From: an uncultured Prevotellaceae bacterium
Lineage (GTDB): Bacteria; Bacteroidota; Bacteroidia; Bacteroidales; Bacteroidaceae
NCBI GenBank assembly: GCA_900316975.1
Contig: ONFA01000014.1
Span: 47,163 to 111,162, forward strand
DNA length: 64,000 nucleotides
Reading direction: 5' to 3'
Shown here one piece after another: positions 8,967-16,752 of the stretch (its first letter is position 1; each line of letters begins with the position of its first letter). The notes under the pieces were generated by a model. That model was given only the letters and a program-made list of their open reading frames with translations. It had not been told where the DNA came from and searched no databases. Position numbers and translations under genes: made by a program.

Positions 8967-9404
8967 ACAGAACAAACATTACAACAATATCTCATCAAGC
9001 AATACCCCAAAGAGGATGAGGGGTGTGAGTGGAAGGAATTCAAGAACCTGAAGAATGACTTCAGTGGTCATGAGAAGGATGATGTCATCTCCTACGTGTC
9101 GGCATTGGCTAACATGGAGGGTGGGCATCTGGTAGTTGGTGTCGATGACAAGGAATTAAAGACGGAGTATATTCGGAACAAAAGTTTCAATGACCTCCAC
9201 TTCAAAGACATGATAATTCAGTATCTGCGCTCATTTGGCGGAGCCACAAGAGCAGAACTTAATACGCTGTTGCAATCCAAATTGTCAGATGTGCTCACCG
9301 AGGAGCAAAAGATAAGGAAGATTGGTAATATGCTGTCTGCACTGAAGAAAAAGGGAGTCATTAAACTAACAGAAAAGAAGAAGTGGGTTTTAGTCGAAGT
9401 TTAG
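8967..9404 (+). pseudogene. Remnant of a second AlbA_2 gene, 5' end lost and middle deleted
   Basis: Reading from just after an in-frame TAG at 8964-8966 gives TEQTLQQYLIKQYPKEDEGC, then WKEFKNLKNDFSGHEKDDV and SALANMEGGHLVVGVDD. This is the beginning of a typical AlbA_2 protein. There is no ATG or good RBS at its start. Only about 20 residues later the frame jumps to what looks like the C-terminal winged helix of the same family (TRAELNTLLQSKLSDVLTEEQKIRKIGNMLSALKKKGVIKL). The central few hundred residues are missing. The first ATG in the frame (9096) would begin inside the AlbA_2 motif. I read it as decayed rather than as a functional 102-residue gene. It differs in sequence from the intact gene at 7401, so it is a separate acquisition or paralogue. 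Confidence 0.7.
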
Positions 9405-9580
9405 TCGAACTTTTAGTCAAAGTTTAGTCGAACTGACAACTTCAACATGGCTGAAATGCTGAAAACAAGGGAAAAATGACGCATCGTTATATGCCCCCAT
9501 TTAGTCGAACTTATGACTTGAATTTTAGTCGAGGTTATGTGGTGTTTATGTACAAAAGATCGCTAAAAGTAGTCGAAACC
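9388..9580 (+). repeat. Cluster of seven TTTAGTCGAA-type short repeats
   Basis: Copies begin near 9388, 9400, 9411, 9423, 9500, 9524 and 9569. The first four are directly tandem (11-12 bp period), and the first overlaps the last codons of the AlbA_2 remnant. Variants include TTTTAGTCAAAG and TTTTAGTCGAGG. The rest of 9405-9835 has no gene, only this cluster and a promoter. Confidence 0.75.
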
Positions 9581-9581
9581 T

Positions 9582-9613
9582 TTTGGCTATTTGGGAAATG
9601 TTTTGTACCTTTG
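9582..9613 (+). promoter_or_regulatory. Promoter of the methyltransferase-U32 transcript
   Basis: TTTG at 9582-9585, a 20-bp spacer and TACCTTTG at 9606-9613 form a textbook Bacteroidetes promoter. The gene starts at 9836, so the leader would be about 215 nt. Within it I find no known riboswitch, only a 19-codon open frame from 9623. Confidence 0.7.
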
Positions 9614-9835
9614 CAACCAAGATGAGTGTTCTTTGGATTTGTGTAAAACGGGTAGGAATATGTAAGTCCTCTCGTTTCTAAAGTGTTACCTGTCTCTTTT
9701 TTGCTCAAAGGTAACTCTCCGATATTCAAATCGAAAATAGAAGTTCTACTATTTTGAGGTCGAATCTTCACTGCCAAATGGTGACCCACCATCCGATGCT
9801 TAAAAAAACAAGATGCTAAATCGTACTCTTATCCT

Positions 9836-11284
9836 ATGAATTGGACTCCCGAACTTCGTGATTTCATACAGGAACACATGAATGACGATACGTCTGAACT
9901 GCTGTTGGCGGCTCGGAAGTATCTTGGCATTGATGTGCCGTTTGCCGTGGAGCAGATTGAGGCGAGGAAACGATTGAAGGGAAAGTTGCCCGAATGGTAT
10001 GGCAACGCCGACCTCATCATGGCAGGACGTGTGCCAGCCGAACAGTGCAGTTCGGAACAGACTGCAAGATATAAACGAAGCATCATCGAAGGGCAGAGCT
10101 TATGCGACATGACGGGAGGCATGGGCGTGGATTTCTGGTATATGAGCGAGGGGATGGAGAGAGCCATCTACACAGAGCGGAGTGAAGAACTTTGTGAAGT
10201 GGCAAAGCATAACTTTCAGGTGCTGCAGACCCTCCACTCACAGCAGACCCTCCCCTCACCCTCCCTGCAGGGAGGGGGTAATATCTCTGCCAATAGGGGA
10301 GGTAATGGGGAGACTGACGAGCAAGGTAACCACTCCCTCCCTATAGGGAGGGTGAGGGGAGGGTCTGCTGTGAGGGGAGTGTCTGTGCGGTGTGGCGATG
10401 GCCGCAAACTGCCCATTCCATCGGTGGATGTCATTTACCTCGACCCTGCCCGGCGGGCAGGCGACGGAAGCCGAGTGTATGCGATGGAGGAGTGTGAACC
10501 AAACATTGTGGAGTGGCAGGACGAACTTTTAGCGCATGCCCAAATGGTGCTGGTGAAACTCTCACCAATGGTGGATTTGACGGATGTGCTCAGAAAGTTG
10601 AAGGGAGTGACAGAGGTGCATGTGGTGGCGGTGAAGAACGAGTGCAAGGAGGTGTTGGTGAAACAGGAGACCCTCCCCTCACCCTCCCTGCAGGGAGGGG
10701 GTAATATCTCTGCCAATGAGGAAACTAATGGGGAAACTGACGAGCAAGGTAATCACTCCCTCCCTGCAGGGAGGGTGAAGGGAGTGTCTGCTGTGGGAGG
10801 AGTGTCTGCTGTAATTCATTGTGTAGATTTCTTGGCTTCTTCTGCCCTTCATTATACAACAAAGTTTCCCGATGAAATGGATGTGCTTGTTTCTGCCGGA
10901 GGTGTGAAACACTATTTGTATGAGCCTGATGTCACTTTGATGAAGGCGCAGGCATTCGGTTCTCTTTGTCATCGTTTCAATGTTCGCCAATTGGAGATAG
11001 GCACTCACTTGATGACCTCCGATGAATTCATCCCCGATTTCCCAGGGCGTATCTTTGAGGTGGAGGAAAAGATTCCCTTCTCGTCGAAAGTGCTGAAGGG
11101 TTTGAAGAAGGCGATTTCCCAAGCCAACATAGCCACGCGTAACTTTATGCTGACCGCTGACGAGTTGAGGAAAAAGACAGGCATCAAAGATGGGGGTGAG
11201 GTGTATTTGTTTGGGGCAAAAGTAAAAGATGTGGGGCAGATGTTGTTGAAATGCAGAAAAAAAGTAGTAACTTCGCACCCATGA
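9836..11284 (+). CDS. Class I SAM-dependent methyltransferase, THUMP-like family, with two in-frame repeat insertions
   Basis: A 482-residue Rossmann-fold methyltransferase of the Bacteroidetes family with a C-terminal THUMP-like (ferredoxin-like) region; an RNA substrate is likely but unproven. Motif I is LCDMTGGMGVDFWYMS (about residue 89). The catalytic-type motif is VIYLDPARRAGDGSRVYAMEECEPN, followed by HAQMVLVKLSPMVDLT. Two stretches interrupt the protein, at 10226-10385 and 10664-10793. Both read LPSPSLQGGGNISAN early and GNHSLP-x-GRV late, and both are DNA palindromic elements translated in frame. Without them the protein would be near 390-400 residues. The first insertion falls between motif I and the VSVRCGDGRKLP strand. 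The stop overlaps the next start by ATGA. Confidence 0.85.
   Translation: MNWTPELRDFIQEHMNDDTSELLLAARKYLGIDVPFAVEQIEARKRLKGKLPEWYGNADLIMAGRVPAEQCSSEQTARYKRSIIEGQSLCDMTGGMGVDFWYMSEGMERAIYTERSEELCEVAKHNFQVLQTLHSQQTLPSPSLQGGGNISANRGGNGETDEQGNHSLPIGRVRGGSAVRGVSVRCGDGRKLPIPSVDVIYLDPARRAGDGSRVYAMEECEPNIVEWQDELLAHAQMVLVKLSPMVDLTDVLRKLKGVTEVHVVAVKNECKEVLVKQETLPSPSLQGGGNISANEETNGETDEQGNHSLPAGRVKGVSAVGGVSAVIHCVDFLASSALHYTTKFPDEMDVLVSAGGVKHYLYEPDVTLMKAQAFGSLCHRFNVRQLEIGTHLMTSDEFIPDFPGRIFEVEEKIPFSSKVLKGLKKAISQANIATRNFMLTADELRKKTGIKDGGEVYLFGAKVKDVGQMLLKCRKKVVTSHP
10226..10385. mobile_element. Palindromic element inserted in frame, copy 1
   Basis: A 160-bp unit with 41-bp inverted ends (10226-10266 and 10345-10385) that differ at only a couple of positions. 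The inner ends are CCCTCCCTGCAGGGAGGG and CCCTCCCTATAGGGAGGG palindromes. It carries no gene of its own and is read through in the methyltransferase frame. A shorter relative is at 10664-10793. Confidence 0.75.
10664..10793. mobile_element. Palindromic element inserted in frame, copy 2
   Basis: A 130-bp unit with about 26-bp imperfect inverted ends (10664-10689 and 10768-10793). Its core GGGGGTAATATCTCTGCCAAT and GACGAGCAAGGTAA are shared with the copy at 10226-10385. It is also translated in frame. Confidence 0.75.
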
Positions 11285-12579
11285 AACGTTCTGATTTTGA
11301 AATTATGGCTCCTGTGGGCAGTCGGGAGAGTTTGGCTGCTGCCTTGAAGGCTGGAGCTAATTCGATATACTTTGGCATTGGGAAATTGAACATGCGGAGC
11401 CATAGTGCCAATGCGTTCACCATTGATGACCTGAAAGAGATTGCAGCCATCTGTCATGAGCACGGGGTACAGTCGTACCTGACGGTGAACACGATTATCT
11501 ATGGCGAGGACATCCCGACGATGCATGAGATTGTTGATGCAGCGAAGGAGGCGAAGATTTCGGCTGTGATTGCGAGTGATGTGGCGGTGATGACCTACTG
11601 CAACGAGGTGGGCATGGAGGTGCATCTGAGCACGCAACTGAACATCTCGAACATTGAGGCATTGAGGTTTTATGCACAGTTTGCCGATGTGGTGGTGCTG
11701 GCGAGAGAACTGAACATGTGGCAGGTGAGGGACATCTATCGGCAGATTGTTGAGCAGGGCATCAGAGGGCCGAAAGGCGAACTGATCAGGATTGAGATGT
11801 TTTGTCATGGGGCATTGTGCATGGCCATCAGCGGCAAGTGTTACTTGTCTTTACAGAATGCAGGCAGAAGTGCCAACAGGGGTGAATGCGTACAGATATG
11901 CAGGAGGGGATATGAGGTGACGGATTTGGAAACAGGCACACAGTTGAAGGTGGATAATAAATACATTATGTCGCCACGTGACCTAAAGACCATCCGTTTC
12001 ATCGATGTGATGATGAATGCAGGGGTGAGAGTGTTCAAGATTGAGGGTAGGGCGCGTGGACCTGAGTATGTCTATACAGTAGTGAAAGCGTATGATGAGG
12101 CCATCAGTGCGGCAGCTCCCCTCCTGTCCCCCCAAGGGGAGATGAATCTTTCGGAGTCCAGACCATGGGCGACGGAGGAGCAACTGGATGAGTGGGACAG
12201 GCAGCTCAGCACGGTGTTCAATAGAGGTTTCTGGGATGGTTACTACCAAGGGCAGAAGCTGGGCGAGTGGTGCGAGGTGTATGGCAGCAGGGCTACGGAG
12301 AAGAAGGTGTATGTGGGCAAGTGCATGAAGTACTTCTCGAAGATAGGTGTAGCGGAGTTTCTGATTGAGAACGAGGACTTGCATGTGGGAGACAAATTGC
12401 TCATTACAGGCACCACGACGGGGGCGTTGATTCAGACTTGTGAGGAGATACGCTTCGACCTGAAGCCTGTGGAAGTGGCGACGAAGGGTCAGCACATCAG
12501 CATCAAGGTGAATGAGAGAGTGCGTGTGAATGACAAACTGTATGTGTTGCAACCTGCTGATAGGTTGACACAACAATAG
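11281..12579 (+). CDS. Peptidase U32 family protein (TrhP-type, tRNA hydroxylation)
   Basis: A 432-residue U32-family protein. Relatives (TrhP/RlhA types) hydroxylate RNA using an Fe-S centre and prephenate, rather than acting as proteases; the exact substrate here is not shown by sequence. The N-terminus MAPVGSRESLAAALKAGANSIYFG and the U32 signature with four cysteines (CHGALCMAISGKCYLS, then GECVQICRR) are intact. IEGRARGPEYVYTVVKAYDEAI follows. The frame is open from 11251, but ATG at 11281 overlaps the preceding stop as ATGA, which indicates translational coupling with the methyltransferase and fixes the start. Confidence 0.88.
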   Translation: MKRSDFEIMAPVGSRESLAAALKAGANSIYFGIGKLNMRSHSANAFTIDDLKEIAAICHEHGVQSYLTVNTIIYGEDIPTMHEIVDAAKEAKISAVIASDVAVMTYCNEVGMEVHLSTQLNISNIEALRFYAQFADVVVLARELNMWQVRDIYRQIVEQGIRGPKGELIRIEMFCHGALCMAISGKCYLSLQNAGRSANRGECVQICRRGYEVTDLETGTQLKVDNKYIMSPRDLKTIRFIDVMMNAGVRVFKIEGRARGPEYVYTVVKAYDEAISAAAPLLSPQGEMNLSESRPWATEEQLDEWDRQLSTVFNRGFWDGYYQGQKLGEWCEVYGSRATEKKVYVGKCMKYFSKIGVAEFLIENEDLHVGDKLLITGTTTGALIQTCEEIRFDLKPVEVATKGQHISIKVNERVRVNDKLYVLQPADRLTQQ

Positions 12580-12620
12580 TGATATGTACAATTTGACGAT
12601 GTACAATTTTCAATTTGACA

Positions 12621-13661
12621 ATGGCAGAAGATTTTGACATAAGAGAACAGCGGAATACGAAGGACAAGGATTTTGAGAATGCCCTTCGGCCGCTCCGCTT
12701 TGAGGACTTCAGTGGGCAAACCAAGGTGGTGGAGAACCTGAGTGTGTTTGTGGAGGCTGCCCGATTTCGTGGTGAACCTCTTGACCATACGCTCTTGCAT
12801 GGTCCTCCAGGATTGGGCAAGACGACACTGAGTAACATCATTGCCAATGAGTTGGGGGTGGGTTTCAAGGTAACGTCGGGTCCTGTGCTGGACAAGCCTG
12901 GTGACTTGGCAGGCATCCTCACTTCCTTGGAGGAGAATGACGTGCTTTTTATTGATGAGATTCACCGACTTTCGCCTGTAGTGGAGGAATATTTGTATAG
13001 TGCGATGGAGGACTACCGCATCGACATCATGATAGACAAAGGTCCTTCGGCGCGTAGTATCCAGATTGACCTCAGTCCTTTCACGTTAGTAGGTGCCACC
13101 ACTCGTAGCGGACTCTTGACAGCACCGCTCCGTGCCCGTTTCGGCATTAACTTGCATCTTGAATATTATGATGCCGATGTGCTGACCAAAATCATTCTCC
13201 GTTCTGCCAAGTTGCTGGGCATTCCATGCGATTTCGATGCAGCAGGCGAGATAGCAGGGCGTAGTCGTGGCACTCCCCGTATTGCCAATGCGCTGCTGAG
13301 GCGTGTGCGTGACTTTGCACAAGTGAAGGGCAACGGCACCATTGACTTGCCAATTGCTCATATGGCGCTCGAAGCGCTGAACATTGACAAGTTTGGTCTT
13401 GACGAGATTGACAACAAGATACTCACCACCATCATCGACAAGTTCAAGGGCGGACCTGTTGGTTTGGGCACCATTGCCACTGCTATTGGTGAAGACACGG
13501 GTACGGTGGAAGAGGTCTATGAACCGTTCCTCATTAAGGAGGGTTTCATCAAACGTACGCCACGTGGACGTGAAGTGACAGAACTTGCCTACAGACACCT
13601 GGGGCGCAACCCTTGGGTCAATCCCAACGACAAGACGGGCATGGGCAGTCTTTTTGACTGA
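12621..13661 (+). CDS. ruvB: Holliday junction branch-migration ATPase RuvB
   Basis: Hexameric AAA+ motor that drives branch migration with RuvA during recombinational repair. The 346 residues are of normal length. Walker A is GPPGLGKTT, Walker B is [12 protein letters not shown], and sensor I is in [19 protein letters not shown], followed by the arginine-finger region. The C-terminal winged helix ends in [13 protein letters not shown]. Translation starts at ATG 12621. It is preceded by the short AT-rich repeat motif (GTACAATTTGAC, twice) that also occurs in other forms before metK and purD here. A hairpin lies 25 bp after the stop. Confidence 0.97.
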   Translation: MAEDFDIREQRNTKDKDFENALRPLRFEDFSGQTKVVENLSVFVEAARFRGEPLDHTLLHGPPGLGKTTLSNIIANELGVGFKVTSGPVLDKPGDLAGILTSLEENDVLFIDEIHRLSPVVEEYLYSAMEDYRIDIMIDKGPSARSIQIDLSPFTLVGATTRSGLLTAPLRARFGINLHLEYYDADVLTKIILRSAKLLGIPCDFDAAGEIAGRSRGTPRIANALLRRVRDFAQVKGNGTIDLPIAHMALEALNIDKFGLDEIDNKILTTIIDKFKGGPVGLGTIATAIGEDTGTVEEVYEPFLIKEGFIKRTPRGREVTELAYRHLGRNPWVNPNDKTGMGSLFD

Positions 13662-13685
13662 CGAAAGATGCGTGCTCAATAGACC

Positions 13686-13723
13686 GTACCCCTCGGCTAC
13701 GAATGACCGTAGTCGAGGGGTAC
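13686..13723 (+). terminator. Hairpin after ruvB
   Basis: GTACCCCTCGGCTAC (13686-13700) pairs with GTAGTCGAGGGGTAC (13709-13723) with one mismatch and an 8-nt loop. No U tract follows directly, so it may be a repeat-type hairpin rather than a strict intrinsic terminator. Confidence 0.5.
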
Positions 13724-13782
13724 GCCACTTTGGCATCTTCGGGTGTGCTTTTGTGACTGTCTTGGTGTGGTGTTTGAAAAAA

Positions 13783-13812
13783 CTATCCTATAGGATAGAA
13801 AATCTTTTTTTG
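13783..13812 (+). terminator. Palindrome followed by T tract
   Basis: CTATCCTATAGGATAG is a perfect 16-bp palindrome followed by AAAATC and seven T. It may end transcription before topA. A -7 box TACCTTTG for topA follows at 13856-13863. Confidence 0.4.
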
Positions 13813-13855
13813 AAAAATTTACACATTATATATATAGTGAAAAAAAATTTTTCTT

Positions 13856-13863
13856 TACCTTTG
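13856..13863 (+). promoter_or_regulatory. -7 box for topA
   Basis: TACCTTTG fits the Bacteroidetes -7 consensus and lies 40 bp before the topA ATG. No clear -33 TTTG is seen in the AT-rich sequence upstream. Confidence 0.5.
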
Positions 13864-13903
13864 CACCCGATTTTCTAAAAAAGAGAAAGATAAACAACGC
13901 AAT

Positions 13904-16234
13904 ATGCAAAAGAATTTAGTGATTGTAGAGTCTCCAGCCAAGGCAAAAACGCTGGAGAAATTTCTTGGTAAAGACTACAAGGTGATGTCATCGTATGGGC
14001 ACATCCGCGACCTGAAGAAGAAGGAGATGAGTGTGAATCTGGACGATTTTTCGCCAGAGTATGAGATTCCTTCCGACAAGGAATCGGTGGTGAAGGAACT
14101 GAAGAGGGAGGCAAAGAAGGCCGACACGGTGTGGCTGGCATCCGATGAAGACCGCGAAGGAGAGGCTATTTCCTGGCACTTGAGTCAAGTGTTGGGATTG
14201 GATCCCAAGGCGGCTAAAAGGATTGTTTTCCATGAGATTACGAAAAGCGCCATCTTGAAGGCGATAGAAACACCCCGCACCATCGACATGGGTCTGGTGA
14301 ATGCGCAGCAGGCTCGTCGTGTGCTGGACAGAATAGTGGGTTTCAAACTCTCACCCGTGTTGTGGAAGAAACTCAAGCCCAGTCTTTCGGCAGGTCGTGT
14401 GCAGAGCGTTGCGGTGAGGCTGATTGTGGAGAGGGAGAAGGAAATAGAGAACTTCAAGAGCGAATCGACCTATCGTGTGAATGCTGTGTTTGTGGTCGAT
14501 GGGCAGGCAATTAAAGCAACTTTGGCTCATGGCTTCAAGACGGAAGAGGAGGCTGAGGCATTTTTGGAATCATGCAAGGGCAGGGAGTTCAAGATTACTG
14601 ACATAGACAAGAAACCTGTGAAGAGGAGTCCTGCTCCTCCATTCACCACTTCTACCCTTCAGCAGGAGGCTGCCCGCAAACTGGGCTTTACCGTGAGCCA
14701 GACCATGATGGTGGCGCAGCATCTCTATGAATCGGGACATATCACTTATATGCGAACCGACTCGGTGAACCTCTCGTCACTGTGTATCAACACGACGAAG
14801 GAGGAGATTTTGAAGATACATGGTGAGAAGTACTCAAAGCCACGTCAGTTCCACACCAGTTCGAAAGGTGCACAGGAGGCACATGAGGCTATCCGTCCCA
14901 CTTACATCTCGGAGCATGAGATCACGGGCAACTCACAGGAGAAGCGTCTGTATGACTTGATATGGAAACGTACCTTGGCTTGCCAGATGGCAGATGCAGA
15001 AGCAGAGAAAACAACAATCACCATCTCTGCCGATGATGTAAATTTCACAGCTACAGGCGAAGTCATTACGTTCGACGGTTTCTTGAGAGTGTATCGTGAA
15101 TCATACGATGACGATGTGCAGTCGGATGAAACAGAGGGTTTGCTTCCTGTCGTGAAGAAAGGTGAGAAACTACAGATGCAGGAGATGGTGGCAACACAAC
15201 GTTTCACTCAACACCCATTGCGCTACACGGAGGCGAGTCTGGTGAAGAAATTGGAAGAACTGGGCATCGGTCGTCCTTCCACTTATGCACCGACCATTTC
15301 GACCATTCAGCAGCGCGACTACGTGGAGAAGGGTGACAAGAAGGGTGAGGAAAGAAATTATGCTGTACTGAAACTGACGAACGGGAAAATCAAGAAGTCT
15401 GTGAAGAAAGAAGTGGTGGGCAAGGAGAAGGGAAAACTCCTTCCGACCGACATCGGAACAGTGGTGAATGACTTTCTGATTCAGGCATTCCCCGAGATTG
15501 TCGATTACAACTTCACGGCAAATGTGGAGAAGGACTTTGACGAAATTGCCGAGGGCAAGGAGAACTGGCAGCAGATGATGCGTGACTTCTATGCCAAACT
15601 GGAGCCGCTGGTGGATGCCACCTTGCATGAGAAGAGTGAGCACAAGGTGGGTGAGCGTTACTTGGGTGACGAGCCAGGCACGGGTAAGCCTGTCAGTGTG
15701 AAGATTGGTCGTTTTGGTCCGATGGTGCAGATTGGTGTGGCGAACGAGAAAGAGAAGCCGCGTTTTGCCCAGTTGAACAAGGGGCAGAGCATTGCCAGCA
15801 TCACGCTGGAGGAAGCACTGGAGTTGTTCAAGTTGCCTCGCACCTTAGGCGAATATGAAGGGGAGGAAGTGTCGGTGGGCACAGGCAGATTCGGACCCTA
15901 TGTGCTTCACTGCAAGAAGTATGTGTCCATTCCGAAGGGCATTGACCCGATGGCGATCGACCTTGCTGGAGCCATCGAACTGATAGAGGAACGTCGGAAA
16001 GGTGAGGCTTCTGCCCATCTCAAGAAATTCGATGAAGATGCAGAGATGGAGGTGATGAATGGACGTTTCGGACCTTACTTGAAGTACAAGGGAACCAACT
16101 ATAAACTGCCCAAGAGCATCAAGGAGCCTGCCAACCTCACCTATGAGGAGTGCAAGGCATTTGTGGACAAAGCCGAGAAATCGCCGTCGGAGGCTAAGCC
16201 TGCAAGACGTGGCAGAAGAGCATCGAACGTATGA
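13904..16234 (+). CDS. topA: DNA topoisomerase I
   Basis: Type IA topoisomerase that relaxes negative supercoils. The Toprim domain starts with IVESPAKAKTLEKFLG and has SDEDREGEAISWHL. The active-site tyrosine is Y282 in HITYMRTDSVNLS. QEAHEAIRPT and the GRPSTYAPTISTIQ segment follow. At 776 residues it ends in glycine-rich C-terminal repeats (KIGRFGPMVQIG, GTGRFGPYVLH, MNGRFGPYLKYK) instead of cysteine zinc ribbons, as is usual in this phylum, and a basic tail. Its stop overlaps aroK by ATGA (16231-16234), so topA, aroK and speA look translationally coupled. Confidence 0.97.
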   Translation: MQKNLVIVESPAKAKTLEKFLGKDYKVMSSYGHIRDLKKKEMSVNLDDFSPEYEIPSDKESVVKELKREAKKADTVWLASDEDREGEAISWHLSQVLGLDPKAAKRIVFHEITKSAILKAIETPRTIDMGLVNAQQARRVLDRIVGFKLSPVLWKKLKPSLSAGRVQSVAVRLIVEREKEIENFKSESTYRVNAVFVVDGQAIKATLAHGFKTEEEAEAFLESCKGREFKITDIDKKPVKRSPAPPFTTSTLQQEAARKLGFTVSQTMMVAQHLYESGHITYMRTDSVNLSSLCINTTKEEILKIHGEKYSKPRQFHTSSKGAQEAHEAIRPTYISEHEITGNSQEKRLYDLIWKRTLACQMADAEAEKTTITISADDVNFTATGEVITFDGFLRVYRESYDDDVQSDETEGLLPVVKKGEKLQMQEMVATQRFTQHPLRYTEASLVKKLEELGIGRPSTYAPTISTIQQRDYVEKGDKKGEERNYAVLKLTNGKIKKSVKKEVVGKEKGKLLPTDIGTVVNDFLIQAFPEIVDYNFTANVEKDFDEIAEGKENWQQMMRDFYAKLEPLVDATLHEKSEHKVGERYLGDEPGTGKPVSVKIGRFGPMVQIGVANEKEKPRFAQLNKGQSIASITLEEALELFKLPRTLGEYEGEEVSVGTGRFGPYVLHCKKYVSIPKGIDPMAIDLAGAIELIEERRKGEASAHLKKFDEDAEMEVMNGRFGPYLKYKGTNYKLPKSIKEPANLTYEECKAFVDKAEKSPSEAKPARRGRRASNV

Positions 16235-16752
16235 CACGAATCATCTTGATAGGTTATATGGGAGCCGGCAAGACCACCATCGGGAAGGTCTTGGCTCGTG
16301 AGATGGGCATGGAGTTCTATGACCTCGACAATTATATTGAGGATCGGTTTCATCAGAAGATACCCGACATCTTTGCTGAGAAGGGTGAGGAGGGCTTTCG
16401 TGAGATAGAACGGAAGATGTTGCATGAGGTGGCTGAGTTTGAGGATGTCATCATCTCCTGTGGGGGCGGCACTCCGTGCTTTTTCGACAACATGGACTAC
16501 ATGAACACCCGTGGAGAGACGGTATTCCTCGATGCGGCACCTTCTGTGTTGAAAGAACATCTGAAGATGGGGAAGACGGTGCGTCCGCTCATTCAGGGTA
16601 AGTCGGAGGAGGAACTGATTGCTTACATTGAAGAGTCGCTTCAGAAACGGTTGCCCTACTATCGCAGAGCGAAGCATGCTCTGAAGATAGAGGTGATTCA
16701 CACGAAAGAACAAATCAAGAACTACGTCAATCAAATCATCGGTTTAATATGA
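16231..16752 (+). CDS. aroK: Shikimate kinase
   Basis: Phosphorylates shikimate with ATP, step five of the chorismate pathway. The 173-residue protein is of standard length. It has Walker A GYMGAGKTTIGK at residues 7-18, the shikimate-binding DLDNYIE, EGFREIE, and the glycine-rich CGGGTPC (VIISCGGGTPCFF). The LID arginine lies in MGKTVRPLI. It overlaps topA upstream and speA downstream by 4 bp each (ATGA), which ties expression of all three together. Confidence 0.95.
   Translation: MTRIILIGYMGAGKTTIGKVLAREMGMEFYDLDNYIEDRFHQKIPDIFAEKGEEGFREIERKMLHEVAEFEDVIISCGGGTPCFFDNMDYMNTRGETVFLDAAPSVLKEHLKMGKTVRPLIQGKSEEELIAYIEESLQKRLPYYRRAKHALKIEVIHTKEQIKNYVNQIIGLI

Noticed and set aside
9096..9404. 102-residue functional protein
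   Set aside because: It starts inside the AlbA_2 motif, and the reading before its ATG is clearly homologous protein, so it is a piece of a broken gene.
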